A DNA stretch of 64,000 bases from Novosphingobium aquimarinum (GCF_009746585.1 NZ_WRPO01000001.1:124001-188000), one strand, 5' to 3'. Counted from the first letter of the stretch, positions 17,717 to 26,792 are shown. Program-made: numbers and translations. The notes: a model not told the origin generated them from the letters alone.

Positions 17717-19612
17717 ATGTTCCGCCATTTGCCAGCTCTGGCAATTGCAAGCTCTCGCCGTGTCCTGGCAAGACTGGGCGACGACCAGAGCGGCAATACA
17801 TTCATGATCATCGCCGCGGCGCTCGCGCCGATGCTGGCGCTGGTCGGCGGCGCGGTCGACATGGGGCGCGGCTATCTGTCGCAAACCCGCTTGCAGCAGG
17901 CGTGCGACGCCGGCGTGCTGGCTGCGCGCAAGAGCATCGGCGCGTCCGCTGTGGGGGACGGCAATCTGTCCGCCGATGCGCGGGCGGCAGGCATGCGCTT
18001 CTTCAATCTCAATTTTCGGCAAGGCGTTTACGGCAGCGGGCCACGCGACTTCGCGATGACGCTGCAAGAGGATTTCACCGTCAACGGCGAGGCCTCGGTC
18101 GATGTCCCGACGGCAATCATGCAGATTTTCGGCCAGGACGACATCCTGATCAAAGTGAACTGCGCGGCCAAACTGAACTTTTCGAACACCGACGTGATGA
18201 TGGTGCTCGATACGACGGGATCGATGAACCAGGCCAATCCCGGCGACAGCAGCCCCAAGATTGCGATCCTGAGGCGCGTGGTGAAGGACTTCTGGGCCGA
18301 ACTCGAGCGTGCCAAACCACCGGCAACGCGGATCCGCTATGGATTTGTGCCCTATTCGACCAACGTCAATGTCGGCGGATTGCTCAATTCCGACTGGCTC
18401 GTCGACAAATGGTCCTACGAGGGCCGTAAGTCGAAGATCAAGAACAAGACCGTAACCGTCGTCAAGTACGACTATACCAATCGGTATGTCAGCGGGTCGC
18501 AAACGACCCTGACACCCACGCTCTTGCCCGACTGTCCCGAATCCACGGCCAAATGGACGCAGTCGAACGTGGTGATGCATCTTAACGGAACTCAGACCGG
18601 CCGCACCACGGTTACCGGCACTTCTTACACCTGCGAATATTCCGATGGCGGGTACTTCGTTGGTGGCACGCGATATAACCCTTATGTCTACGATTGGACA
18701 AAGACTCCGAACGGCACCGAAGAGGAGATGATCTACACCTGGGAATACAAACCCGTGGATGTGGATGTGCGCGCTGTCAAAAAAGGGGCGACGACCATCC
18801 CGGTTCCCATGGACGGCAACCCCGCACCCCTGCCCGATCCGCTCTACGCCAAATACAAGGGCTGCATCGAAGAGCGGGATACTTACGAGTTCTCCGGAAC
18901 CGATCCCGACCTTTCCAAGGCGCTCGATCTCGATCTCGATCTCGTGCCTACCAACAACAAGAAAACGCAGTGGCGTCCGATGCTGCACCAGATCTCGTTC
19001 CTGCGCGCGATCAAGGCAAGCGGGGGCACCTGGTCGCAGAAAGCCATCGAATATACCGGCAGCTACATCAAGGCCGACGATTACGGATTTTCGGCGTGCC
19101 CCTCGGCGGCGCGCAAGCTTGCCGAAATGACCGAAGGCGAGATCGGTGCTTATGTCGACGGGCTCAAGGTGGAAGGAAGCACCTATCACGACATCGGCAT
19201 GATCTGGGGCGGGCGCCTGCTTTCGCCGACCGGTCTGTTTGCCGATGAAAACGCCGATGTCGGCAGCACGCCCACCCGTCGCCACCTGATCTTCCTGACC
19301 GACGGCGAAACCTCGCCGCTGGACCTCAGCTATGGCACGTATGGCGTGGAACCCTTGTCGCAGAGGCGCTGGAGCCCAAGCTCGCCCTTCACTCTGACGA
19401 AAGCCGTGGAGGACCGCTTCATCGTTGCCTGCAATGAGGTGAAGAAGCGCAACATCACCGTATGGGTCGTCAGCTTCGGGGTTGCGATGTCGCCGATGCT
19501 GAAAGCGTGCGCGGACAACAGCCATCGGTTCGAGGCCGCCAACGCCGACGAGCTGAGCGAGGCGTTCCGCAAGATCGCCAGGACCATGGGCGACCTCAGG
19601 ATTTCCAAATGA
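17717..19612 (+). CDS. TadG-like pilus-assembly protein with von Willebrand A domain
   Basis: 631 residues. The N-terminal 70 residues match the TadE/TadG-like pseudopilin segment: GNTFMIIAAALAPMLALVGG, then a helix with QTRLQQACDAGVLAARK. From about residue 155 a VWA domain starts, with MIDAS motif DTTGSM (165-170) and later FLTDGETSP; a long Tyr/Thr-rich insertion (about 225-400) separates the two parts. Probably exported and held in the inner membrane by its pseudopilin helix, exposing the VWA domain for metal-dependent adhesion or assembly. First gene of a three-gene coupled unit; its TGA overlaps the next ATG. No tad ATPase or secretin lies in the window. Confidence 0.85.
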   Translation: MFRHLPALAIASSRRVLARLGDDQSGNTFMIIAAALAPMLALVGGAVDMGRGYLSQTRLQQACDAGVLAARKSIGASAVGDGNLSADARAAGMRFFNLNFRQGVYGSGPRDFAMTLQEDFTVNGEASVDVPTAIMQIFGQDDILIKVNCAAKLNFSNTDVMMVLDTTGSMNQANPGDSSPKIAILRRVVKDFWAELERAKPPATRIRYGFVPYSTNVNVGGLLNSDWLVDKWSYEGRKSKIKNKTVTVVKYDYTNRYVSGSQTTLTPTLLPDCPESTAKWTQSNVVMHLNGTQTGRTTVTGTSYTCEYSDGGYFVGGTRYNPYVYDWTKTPNGTEEEMIYTWEYKPVDVDVRAVKKGATTIPVPMDGNPAPLPDPLYAKYKGCIEERDTYEFSGTDPDLSKALDLDLDLVPTNNKKTQWRPMLHQISFLRAIKASGGTWSQKAIEYTGSYIKADDYGFSACPSAARKLAEMTEGEIGAYVDGLKVEGSTYHDIGMIWGGRLLSPTGLFADENADVGSTPTRRHLIFLTDGETSPLDLSYGTYGVEPLSQRRWSPSSPFTLTKAVEDRFIVACNEVKKRNITVWVVSFGVAMSPMLKACADNSHRFEAANADELSEAFRKIARTMGDLRISK

Positions 19613-20205
19613 GGCACGCCCTCGGCTCGCGAACGATCCTGTCCGACGATCGCGGCATCTCCGCAGTGGAGTTCGCGCTGCTCGCTCCGGTGCTGCTGAT
19701 CATGCTGATGGGCATCTTCGACATGTCGTACAGCATCTACACCAATGCTCTTCTGGAAGGCGCCGTTCAGAAGGCCGCTCGCGATTCCACCATCGAGGCT
19801 GCCGATCTCAAGTCGGACGAACTCGACGGCAATGTCACCGCAGTGGTGCGCGATCTCGTTCCGAACGCCCAACTCACCTTCGATCGGACTTCGTACAGCT
19901 CTTTCGGCGATGTCGGTCAGGCCGAGGACTTCGACGACGTCGACGCGAACGGCGCCTGCAACGACGGCGAGTCGTTCGAGGATGCCAACGGCAATGGCAT
20001 CTGGGACGCCGATCGCGGCAAGGCAGGCCTCGGCGCGGCGCGCGACGCGGTCCTTTACGAAGTCTCGGTCACATACCTCAGACCATTCCCCGTGGCGAAA
20101 CTGGTCGGCTTTGAGGAAACGATGACGATGATGACGCGCACCGTGCTGCGCAACCAGCCCTATGGCGGGATCGAGGTCGAGCCTGAAGTGCGGACCTGCT
20201 TATGA
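19609..20205 (+). CDS. TadE-like pseudopilin with Asp/Asn-rich insertion
   Basis: 198 residues. The N-terminus has the TadE pattern: basic residues, then DRGISAVEFALLAPVLLIML with a Gly and Glu placed as in prepilin-peptidase substrates. Residues about 106-137 (19924-20019) are rich in Asp, Asn and Gly (for example DANGNGIWDADRG) and resemble calcium-binding thrombospondin-type or EF-like loops. The C-terminal half is beta-rich. ATGA overlaps couple it to both neighbours. Likely a minor pseudopilin or Flp-pilus assembly partner in the inner membrane. Confidence 0.85.
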   Translation: MRHALGSRTILSDDRGISAVEFALLAPVLLIMLMGIFDMSYSIYTNALLEGAVQKAARDSTIEAADLKSDELDGNVTAVVRDLVPNAQLTFDRTSYSSFGDVGQAEDFDDVDANGACNDGESFEDANGNGIWDADRGKAGLGAARDAVLYEVSVTYLRPFPVAKLVGFEETMTMMTRTVLRNQPYGGIEVEPEVRTCL

Positions 20206-20897
20206 GCATCCGCAATCCCGCTTCGCGGTTTCTTCATCGCCTGCGCCGAAATCGCAGCGGTGTCGCCATGGTCGAATTCGCCTTGGCCGCGCCGTTCTTC
20301 CTGACCGCCGGGCTGGGCGGGGTGGAACTGGCGAATTACACCGTCGTCAACATGCAGATCGCCCAGATCGCGATCCACATCGCGGATAACGCATCGCGCA
20401 TCGGCGACACCTCGGTGCTTGAAAACAAGAAGATCTACGAGAGCGACATCAACGATCTGCTGCTCGGCGCCAGCCTGCAGGCGGGCGATCGGTTGGACCT
20501 GTGGGATCGCGGGCGGGTGATCATCAGCAGCCTCGAAGTTCAGCCCGACAGCGATCCCGAAGCGCAATACATTCACTGGCAGCGCTGCATGGGCAAGAAG
20601 GACTACCACTCGACTTACGGCAATGTCGACGACACCTTCGCGATCGGCATGGGCCCACCCGGACAAGAAGTATTCGCCAACGCGGGCGAAGCGGTGATCT
20701 TCGTCGAGCTGGTTTACGACTACGAGCCCCTCGTCTCGCGCCATTTCATCAGCGACGAGACAGTGAAGGCGATCGCGACCTTCACTGTCCGTTCGAGCCG
20801 CGACCTGGAGCAAGTCTACCAGCGCAGCGAGGCGTCTCCCGACACCGTGTCGGCCTGCGATCGGTTCACCAATGACTTCGCCGACGTCGAAGTCTGA
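20202..20897 (+). CDS. TadE-like pseudopilin
   Basis: 231 residues. N-terminal RRNRSGVAMVEFALAAPFF has the Gly/VEFAL processing context of TadE-family pseudopilins; the following helix (ANYTVVNMQIAQIAIHIADN) is typical. The rest is a soluble domain with two cysteines (QRCMGKK and SACDRF) that could form a disulfide. Third and last gene of the coupled trio (ATGA with the previous stop). It ends 15 bp from the convergent pdhB, with no visible terminator in the gap. Confidence 0.83.
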   Translation: MSIRNPASRFLHRLRRNRSGVAMVEFALAAPFFLTAGLGGVELANYTVVNMQIAQIAIHIADNASRIGDTSVLENKKIYESDINDLLLGASLQAGDRLDLWDRGRVIISSLEVQPDSDPEAQYIHWQRCMGKKDYHSTYGNVDDTFAIGMGPPGQEVFANAGEAVIFVELVYDYEPLVSRHFISDETVKAIATFTVRSSRDLEQVYQRSEASPDTVSACDRFTNDFADVEV

Positions 20898-20912
20898 GCG
20901 ATCGAACCCCGA

Positions 20913-22325
20913 TCAGTCCCGGTAGCACACTTTCTTCACGGCTTGCGTCACGCGATCGGCATCGATGAGCGCCGCCTTCTCGAGGTTGGCCGCGTAAGGC
21001 AGCGGCACGTTCTCGTCGCACACCCTGAGCACGGGGGCATCGAGATGATCGAACCCTTCTTCCATGCAGATCGCGATGATTTCGGACGCGATCGAGCAGA
21101 TCGGATAGCCTTCCTCGACGACGACCATGCGATTGGTCTTCTTGAGGCTTTCCAGCACCGCGGCCTTGTCCAGCGGGCGCAAGGTGCGCAGATCGATCAC
21201 TTCGGCCTCGATCCCCTCGCTCGCGAGCGTTTCGGCGGCCTCGAGAGCCAGTCCGACGCCGATCGAATAGGTCACGATCGAAACGTCGCTGCCCTCGCGG
21301 ACGATTCGCGCCTTGCCGATCGGCAGGACATGATCGTCGAGTTCGGGCAATTCGAACGAGCGGCCGTAGACGAGTTCGTTCTCGAGGAAGACCACCGGGT
21401 CCTCGCAGCGGATCGCCGCCTTCAGCAGGCCTTTGGCATCGGAGGCATCGTAAGGCGCTATGACGACGAGGCCGGGAACGCTGGCGTACCAGGGGCCGTA
21501 GTTCTGCGAATGCTGCGCACCCACGCGCGACGCCGCGCCATTGGGACCGCGGAAGACGACGGGACAGCGCATTTGTCCGCCCGACATGTAATTGGTCTTG
21601 GCAGCCGAGTTGATGATGTGGTCGATCGCCTGCATCGCGAAGTTGAAGGTCATGAACTCCACGATCGGCCGCAGACCGCCCATCGCGGCACCGGTACCGA
21701 TGCCTGCAAAGCCGTACTCGGTGATCGGCGTGTCGATCACGCGACGCGGACCGAATTCTTCCAGCAAACCCTGAGTGACCTTGTAGGCGCCCTGGTACTC
21801 GGCGACTTCCTCGCCCATCACGAATACGCGATCGTCGCGGCGCATTTCCTCGGCCATCGCGTCGCGAAGGGCATCGCGCACCGTGGAAGTCTTCATGTTG
21901 GTGCCATCCGGCACTTCAGGAGCGGCGGGGGTTACCTCGCTGGCGAGCTGCTCCATGCCGTCCTTCGCGTCCCCGTCGGACTTGGCATTGCCGGATTCGG
22001 CTTCGGCCGCTTCGGATTTCTTGGCCTTCGGCTTCTTCTCGGGAGCTTCGGATGTCGCAGTGTCGATATCGGAGGCGTCTTCGCCTTCGGCTGCGATGAC
22101 GGCGATGACCGTGCCGACTTTGACGCCGTCGGTCCCTTCGGCGACGACGATCTTGCCGATCGTCCCTTCGTCGACGGCCTCGAATTCCATCGTCGCCTTG
22201 TCGGTCTCGATCTCGGCGAGGATGTCGCCCGAGGCGACCTCATCGCCTTCCTTGACCAGCCACTTGGCGAGCTTGCCCTCTTCCATCGTCGGCGAGAGCG
22301 CGGGCATCTTGAGTTCGATGGCCAT
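20913..22325 (-). CDS. pdhB: Pyruvate dehydrogenase E1 subunit beta with N-terminal lipoyl domain
   Basis: 470 residues: lipoyl domain at 1-80 with the lipoylated Lys in [12 protein letters not shown], an Ala/Lys/Glu-rich flexible linker (about 85-140), then the E1-beta transketolase domain (from [15 protein letters not shown]). E1-beta carries the cofactor-side residues and interacts with E2. The lipoyl fusion on E1-beta is characteristic of alphaproteobacteria. Start overlaps the pdhA stop (TGATG). LipA, encoded at 7.6-8.5 kb, would modify the lipoyl Lys. The E2 gene is not directly downstream here. Confidence 0.97.
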   Translation of the reverse strand: MAIELKMPALSPTMEEGKLAKWLVKEGDEVASGDILAEIETDKATMEFEAVDEGTIGKIVVAEGTDGVKVGTVIAVIAAEGEDASDIDTATSEAPEKKPKAKKSEAAEAESGNAKSDGDAKDGMEQLASEVTPAAPEVPDGTNMKTSTVRDALRDAMAEEMRRDDRVFVMGEEVAEYQGAYKVTQGLLEEFGPRRVIDTPITEYGFAGIGTGAAMGGLRPIVEFMTFNFAMQAIDHIINSAAKTNYMSGGQMRCPVVFRGPNGAASRVGAQHSQNYGPWYASVPGLVVIAPYDASDAKGLLKAAIRCEDPVVFLENELVYGRSFELPELDDHVLPIGKARIVREGSDVSIVTYSIGVGLALEAAETLASEGIEAEVIDLRTLRPLDKAAVLESLKKTNRMVVVEEGYPICSIASEIIAICMEEGFDHLDAPVLRVCDENVPLPYAANLEKAALIDADRVTQAVKKVCYRD

Positions 22326-23398
22326 CAGTACTGCTCCACCAGCACGTCGGTGTAGAGTTCGGACAAGTCCGGCTCGGGCGAGCTCTCCGCAAAGTCCGCT
22401 GCCTGAGCGACGGTGGCGCGAACGCTCTTGTCGAGTTCCTTGAGGCTCGCCTCGCTCACACCCATTTCGATCAATTCCGTCTTTGCATGCTCGATCGGAT
22501 CGCGCTTGGTGCGCACGTCCTGCACCTCGTCGCGCGTCCGGTACTTCGCGGGATCGGACATCGAGTGCCCGCGATAGCGATACGTGTTGAGCTCCATGAG
22601 CACGGGCCCGTTGCCGCCGCGCACGAATTCGATCGCGATTTCAGCCGCCTTGCGTACCTCGAGCACGTCCATTCCGTTCACGTCCATGCCGGGGATGCGG
22701 AACGCGGTGCCGCGGCGATAGAAGTGCGTCTCGGCCGAGCCGCGCTTCACCGAAGTGCCCATCGCGTACTGGTTGTTCTCGATCACGAAGATGATCGGCA
22801 GCTTCCACAAGCTGGCCATGTTGAAGGCCTCGTAGACCTGGCCCTGGTTCGACGCACCGTCACCGAAATAGGCGAGCGTCACGCCGCCGTCCTCGCGATA
22901 CTTGTGCGCGAAGGCGAGCCCCGATCCGAGGGGCACTTGCGCGCCGACGATGCCGTGACCGCCGTAAAAGCCGTGCTCGACACTGAACATGTGCATCGAG
23001 CCGCCCTTGCCCTTGGAAATGCCCGACTGGCGCCCGGTCAATTCGGCCATGATCACTTTGGGATCGATGCCATAGGCGAGCATGTGGCCGTGATCGCGAT
23101 AGCCGGTAATCACCGAATCGAGCCCGCCCTTGAGCGCCGACTGCAAGCCGACCGCAACTGCCTCCTGACCGATGTAGAGGTGGCAGAAGCCGCCGATCAG
23201 ACCGAGCCCGTAAAGTTGGCCAGCCTTTTCCTCGAAGCGGCGGATGAGCAGCATCTGCTCATAGAAATGGAGCAATTCCTCCTTGCTCGCCTTGTAGCGA
23301 CGATCGGCGGACAGCGCGTCCTGCAGATTATGCAGAGCGAACTCTTCGTCCTCGGTCGAAAGTACGGGCTGTTCGTCGCTCTTGGCGGCTTTCGGCAA
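22325..23398 (-). CDS. pdhA: Pyruvate dehydrogenase E1 subunit alpha
   Basis: 357 residues. Decarboxylates pyruvate with thiamine diphosphate as part of the E1 alpha2-beta2 tetramer. The ThDP motif is clear: GDGASNQG ... [21 protein letters not shown]. The loop [19 protein letters not shown] is the conserved phosphorylation-loop region. The start is TTG at 23398 (PKAAKSDEQ), five bases after an AGGGGAG ribosome site; no ATG or GTG is better placed. Confidence 0.97.
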   Translation of the reverse strand: MPKAAKSDEQPVLSTEDEEFALHNLQDALSADRRYKASKEELLHFYEQMLLIRRFEEKAGQLYGLGLIGGFCHLYIGQEAVAVGLQSALKGGLDSVITGYRDHGHMLAYGIDPKVIMAELTGRQSGISKGKGGSMHMFSVEHGFYGGHGIVGAQVPLGSGLAFAHKYREDGGVTLAYFGDGASNQGQVYEAFNMASLWKLPIIFVIENNQYAMGTSVKRGSAETHFYRRGTAFRIPGMDVNGMDVLEVRKAAEIAIEFVRGGNGPVLMELNTYRYRGHSMSDPAKYRTRDEVQDVRTKRDPIEHAKTELIEMGVSEASLKELDKSVRATVAQAADFAESSPEPDLSELYTDVLVEQY

Positions 23399-23524
23399 TG
23401 GCGCTCCCCTTCGCGGATCCTACGGTTGCTGGCAGCGATATAGGGCCAAGGTCCGCACTTCGAAAGCGCCTGAAACGCGAAATCCGTGTCGAATCTTTGC
23501 AGTTATGACAACATTTGCCGCCAA

Positions 23525-23842
23525 TCAGTCCTTCGGCAGCAACATCACCATTTCATCGGGATGCGCGACATTGAGCTCGCTGCGCAGCAGTTCACCGGCA
23601 AGATCGGGGTCGGCATGGCTCGGATCGAGCAATTTCACCCGGTTGCGCATCCGGTCGCGCTCAGCCGTGAGCCGAGCCACATCGTCCTGACGCTGATCGA
23701 GTTCGCGGCGCTTTTCGCCAAGCGCGATCAAACCGCTCGGCCCGGCGATCGCAACACCCCCGAGAAACAGCAAGCATCCAAGCGCGAGCGCCTGCTTGAT
23801 CGTTCCCCGTGCCAGCTTCGGATTTTGGCGCATTGACCCCAT
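23525..23842 (-). CDS. ftsB: Septum formation initiator FtsB/DivIC family protein
   Basis: 105 residues (102 if the second ATG at 23833 is used). One membrane segment (about 17-38) followed by a short coiled coil (EKRRELDQRQDDVARLTAER, then RNRVKLLDP) and the end DLAGELLRSELNVAHPDEMV, which matches DivIC/FtsB. Expected to join FtsL and FtsQ in the divisome. It stands upstream of pdhA on the same strand, a common alphaproteobacterial neighbour pair. Confidence 0.88.
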   Translation of the reverse strand: MGSMRQNPKLARGTIKQALALGCLLFLGGVAIAGPSGLIALGEKRRELDQRQDDVARLTAERDRMRNRVKLLDPSHADPDLAGELLRSELNVAHPDEMVMLLPKD

Positions 23843-23990
23843 GAATGCTTTGAATCACAAACGATTCTTCGTTGCAAGGGAAATAGGATACCGCGATTCC
23901 GAAAGCCGCGACATCGGATCGAGCGCGCAATTGCGACGAGCTGTGCCACGCGACTGTGGATTGTTTTCGCCGATCGTCGCGCAAGCGAAA

Positions 23991-24067
23991 TGGTGCGCCC
24001 GACAGGATTCGAACCTGTGGCCCCCAGATTAGGAATCTGATGCTCTATCCTGCTGAGCTACGGGCGC
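23991..24067 (-). tRNA. tRNA-Arg (anticodon CCT)
   Basis: 77-nt tRNA read on the minus strand. Acceptor GCGCCCG pairs with CGGGCGC; D stem GCTC/GAGC; anticodon stem TCAGA/TCTGG with loop TTCCTAA, giving CCT (reads AGG); T arm ACAGG-TTCGAAT-CCTGT; discriminator A and encoded CCA. Just downstream, a TTTCGC/GCGAAA inverted repeat ending in A-rich sequence on the transcribed strand may end the transcript. Confidence 0.97.
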
Positions 24068-24158
24068 ACTTTGGATGGACGTCTTATGTCGAGCGCGCAG
24101 CCTTGGCAATCGTTGACCGCGGTGGGACGCGGCGACGCGAGTGTTCGGGCGGCGGCCG

Positions 24159-24689
24159 TCAGTTGGTCTTGTCGGGGGGAGCGACCGGGAACGGCAGCGG
24201 CGCAATCGCAATGCCCTCTTCCAGCAATTCGATCGCTTCTTCCGCGCTCGTTTCGCCGTGCACCACCTCGTGATCCCGCTCGCCATAATGCATCGCCCGC
24301 ACGTCCTCAGCGAACGTGCGCCCGACATAGCGTGAGGATTTCAGCGCCTCGGCCTGCAACGTCGCAAGTTTGGTGATCATCTCGATCGCTTCGGGCGGCA
24401 GCGGTTTGCTGGCAACCGGCGCCGGCGGTTTCGCTCCTGACGATCCACCGGCGGCCACGCCGTCGGATCCGGCAGCCTTGTCTTCGATCTGGCGGTGCGG
24501 TTTCGCGACCGTCTGATTGCCCTTGCGGCCCACGTTGGGCGCCATCACGGCCTTGGCCACTTCCGACGATCCGCAGCTGGGGCACGCAAGCAGGCCGCGC
24601 TCCTGCTGTTGCGCAAAGTCCTGCGAAGAGCCGAACCAGCCCTCGAAACGATGCCCACCTTCACGGCATTCGAGATCAAACACGATCAT
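24159..24689 (-). CDS. DUF1178 family zinc-ribbon-like protein
   Basis: 176 residues. N-terminal MIVFDLECREGGHRFEGWFG and the pair CPSCGSSEVAKAVMAPNV match DUF1178; one Cys in the first block and CPSC in the second suggest a metal site. A Pro/Ala/Ser linker (about 60-100) leads to a helical C-terminal part. Function unknown. It follows the nitrilase-family gene by 9 bp on the same strand, so the pair is likely one transcript. Confidence 0.9.
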   Translation of the reverse strand: MIVFDLECREGGHRFEGWFGSSQDFAQQQERGLLACPSCGSSEVAKAVMAPNVGRKGNQTVAKPHRQIEDKAAGSDGVAAGGSSGAKPPAPVASKPLPPEAIEMITKLATLQAEALKSSRYVGRTFAEDVRAMHYGERDHEVVHGETSAEEAIELLEEGIAIAPLPFPVAPPDKTN

Positions 24690-24698
24690 GGTACTGAC

Positions 24699-25514
24699 TT
24701 AATTGGCAATTGGGCGGCGATTGGCAAGGCTGGGCAATTGCGCACGCACGGTATCGGTCCGGGAACGGTCGATTTCGGCGAAGGCCAGACCCGGGCCTTC
24801 GTCGCCCATATCCAGCGCAATCTCCCCCCAGGGATCGATCACGAGGCTGTGGCCGTAGGTTTCGCGACCATCGGCATGCCGCCCCACTTGTGCGGCCGCG
24901 ACCACCCAGGCACTCGCCTCGATAGCCCGGGCGCGCTGCAGGACATGCCAGTGGGCGCGGCCGGTCGGCACGGTGAACGCGGCGGGGATCGCAATGACGT
25001 CGCATCGCGCCTGCCCCAAGGCTTCGTACAAGGCCGGGAAGCGAATATCGTAGCAGATCGAAAGCCCCAATCTTCCGACCGGCGTCTCGACCGTGACGAC
25101 CGTGTCGCCAGCCTCGTAAGCATTGGATTCGCGCCACGATTCTCCGGTGTCGAGATCGACGTCGAACATGTGAAGCTTATCGTAGCGCGCCGCGATGTTG
25201 CCCGTGCCGTCGATGACGAAACCACGGTTGGCCCACTTTCCGTCGTCGCGGGCCACGGCCAATGAGCCGAGCGCCATCCACATGCCCGTGCGCGCACAGG
25301 CCTCGCGCGTTTCGGCGAGGACCTTGTCCTCGCTTTCGCGGGCAATGGATTGGGCGGCGCGCGCGCGCTGCCGATCGAGCAGACCGGACATCTCGGGCGT
25401 GAACAGCATGTCCGCGCCCTCGCCTGCGGCACGCTCGATCGCCTCGACGAGATCGGCCGCGTTGCGCTCAGGATCGATGCCGGTCGTCGCCTGATAGATG
25501 CCGATCTTGGTCAA
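24699..25514 (-). CDS. Carbon-nitrogen hydrolase (nitrilase superfamily), deaminated-glutathione-amidase type
   Basis: 271 residues. The nitrilase catalytic triad is complete: Glu41 (TPEMSG), Lys113 (YDKLHMFDVDL) and Cys154 (SICYDIRFP). The KLHMFDVDL and RFPALYEALG context resembles Nit1/Nit2 proteins, which hydrolyse deaminated glutathione in a repair reaction. Pairing with glutaredoxin 12 bp upstream fits a thiol-metabolism theme, though substrate assignment remains inference. Confidence 0.9.
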   Translation of the reverse strand: MTKIGIYQATTGIDPERNAADLVEAIERAAGEGADMLFTPEMSGLLDRQRARAAQSIARESEDKVLAETREACARTGMWMALGSLAVARDDGKWANRGFVIDGTGNIAARYDKLHMFDVDLDTGESWRESNAYEAGDTVVTVETPVGRLGLSICYDIRFPALYEALGQARCDVIAIPAAFTVPTGRAHWHVLQRARAIEASAWVVAAAQVGRHADGRETYGHSLVIDPWGEIALDMGDEGPGLAFAEIDRSRTDTVRAQLPSLANRRPIAN

Positions 25515-25526
25515 CGCGGCAACGCG

Positions 25527-25790
25527 TCAGAGGCCCAGGAGCGGATCGAGTTTGCCTTGGCGGTCGAGCGCGTTGATGTCGTCGAAACCGCCGAGCGCCT
25601 TGCCGTCGACGATGATCTGCGGAACCGTGCTCGCGCCGGGTACGCGCTCGACCATTTCGCGCCGCTTGTCGCCGCCCATCGTCACGTCGTATTCCGTGTA
25701 GGCCACGCCCTTCTTATCGAGCAGCGACTTGGCTGCGCTGCAGTAGGGGCAACCCCACTTCGTATAGATCTCGACGCGCTCTGCGGACAT
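25527..25790 (-). CDS. grxC: Glutaredoxin 3 (dithiol, CPYC)
   Basis: 87-residue glutathione-dependent thiol-disulfide oxidoreductase. Active site GCPYC with Cys14 and Cys17; the cis-Pro and glutathione-binding segment STVPQIIVDGKALGGFDD follows. First gene of the leftward grx-nitrilase-DUF1178 group, divergent from the heat-shock gene. Confidence 0.95.
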   Translation of the reverse strand: MSAERVEIYTKWGCPYCSAAKSLLDKKGVAYTEYDVTMGGDKRREMVERVPGASTVPQIIVDGKALGGFDDINALDRQGKLDPLLGL

Positions 25791-25824
25791 GCCGTTGCGA
25801 CCTCCAGCTGAATTGATGTGGGCT

Positions 25825-25851
25825 CTTGAAAGTGGCGCTCGCTACCATATC
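25825..25851 (+). promoter_or_regulatory. RpoH (sigma-32)-like promoter of the small heat-shock gene
   Basis: CTTGAAA at 25825-25831 matches the sigma-32 -35 element exactly; after a 12-13-nt spacer, ACCATATC at 25844-25851 differs from CCCATNT by one base. Transcription would start near 25858, leaving a leader of about 95 nt. Confidence 0.75.
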
Positions 25852-25857
25852 TCATTT

Positions 25858-25952
25858 TGCGTGTCATGGCCCACCTGGGCATGGCCACACAAGGAAGTGC
25901 CGGATGGTCCGGGCTTCACCTTACGAAGATTGCTCATTGGAGGATTTTTGTC
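25858..25952 (+). promoter_or_regulatory. ROSE-type RNA thermometer in the leader of the small heat-shock gene
   Basis: The last hairpin of ROSE elements pairs a UUGCU-containing strand with the ribosome site. Here TTGCTCATTGGAGGAT (25930-25945) matches that conserved hairpin, with the GGAGGA site eight bases before the ATG. Upstream are a CCGGA-TGG-TCCGG stem-loop (25900-25912), a CTTC/GAAG stem and a GCCC/GGGC stem. The order of small hairpins ending on the ribosome site, in front of an Hsp20 gene, is the ROSE layout. At high temperature the site would open and translation begin. Leader 5' end is inferred from the promoter. Confidence 0.8.
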
Positions 25953-26435
25953 ATGAACCGTATGGATTTTACGCCTTATCGCCGTTCGATGGTCGGGTTC
26001 GACCGTCTGTTCGACATGCTCGAAAACCAGGGTCGCTCGCAGGGCGGCGGTGACAAGTACCCGCCGTTCAATATCGAGCGTCGCGGGCAGGATGCCTATC
26101 GCATCACTTTGGCCGTCGCCGGCTTCAAGCAGGCCGATATCGACATCACCGCGCAGGCGAACCTGCTGGTGATCAAGGGCACCAAGGCAGACGAGGGCAC
26201 CGAGGGCGAATTGCTGCATGTCGGCATTGCCCAGCGCGGCTTCGAACGTCGCTTCGAACTGGCGGACTATGTCCGCGTCGATAGCGCCGATCTTGCCGAT
26301 GGTCTTCTGGTCATCGATCTCGTCCGGGAAGTTCCCGAGGCGATGAAGCCGAAGAAGATCGCAATTGGCGGCCATCATCTTTCCGTGGTCGATAACGCGG
26401 AGGATGACGACGCGGGCAAAACCGCTGCCGCCTGA
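25953..26435 (+). CDS. Small heat-shock protein, IbpA/Hsp20 family
   Basis: 160-residue ATP-independent holdase chaperone. N-terminal MDFTPYRRSMVGFDRLFDML is typical of IbpA-like class A Hsp20; the alpha-crystallin domain spans about 35-125 with YRITLAVAGFKQADIDI, NLLVIKGTK, QRGFERRFELADYVRV and DGLLVIDLVREVPE. A charged tail follows (VVDNAEDDDAGKTAAA). The ATG at 25953 is fixed by the GGAGGA site. Expression is likely controlled by heat at both transcription (RpoH-like promoter) and translation (ROSE element). Confidence 0.95.
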   Translation: MNRMDFTPYRRSMVGFDRLFDMLENQGRSQGGGDKYPPFNIERRGQDAYRITLAVAGFKQADIDITAQANLLVIKGTKADEGTEGELLHVGIAQRGFERRFELADYVRVDSADLADGLLVIDLVREVPEAMKPKKIAIGGHHLSVVDNAEDDDAGKTAAA

Positions 26436-26464
26436 CGCATCGCTTTACTGATTGCATAAATTCA

Positions 26465-26500
26465 AGCCGGTGAGCGTGACAAACGCTCGCCGGCTTTTTT
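26465..26500 (+). terminator. Rho-independent terminator of the small heat-shock gene
   Basis: AGCCGGTGAGCG pairs with CGCTCGCCGGCT (one G-U pair), seven-base loop, then six T residues at 26495-26500. Thirty bases after the stop codon. Confidence 0.93.
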
Positions 26501-26792
26501 GGTATGCTGTAATCTATTACCAGCTTGGCGGCGATTGGGGGTGAGCTTGGGCAGCCCACCCCCGCGACGCTAAGCGCCGCCTGCCCCCAACTAGACCGTC
26601 CGGGTCGCTTTTGACGGTCGTCATCGGGGTAAGCTCGTGTTTCAGACCCGAACTTCTTAGCTTCGACAAACCCGTACCGAGCGATCTGATCCCCCTGTAA
26701 CGAAATTTTATGTAAATTAGATGCGAACGCTCGATCGGAATGCGCCGTAGCGCATCACAGACGAAATATTCAAGTCACCCAACTGACAATGT
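26501..26792. other. Structured intergenic region without a recognised gene
   Basis: About 290 bp between two terminators. I see a nested hairpin with outer arms GGCGGCG/CGCCGCC (26527-26533 with 26575-26581) and inner arms GGGGGTG/CACCCCC (26537-26543 with 26557-26563), a second hairpin GACCGTC/GACGGTC (26594-26600 with 26613-26619), a third ATGCGC/GCGCAT near 26739-26754, and an AT-rich patch near 26700-26730. No frame looks coding. It could be a small RNA gene on either strand; it does not match 4.5S, tmRNA or RNase P RNA as I know them. Confidence 0.45.
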
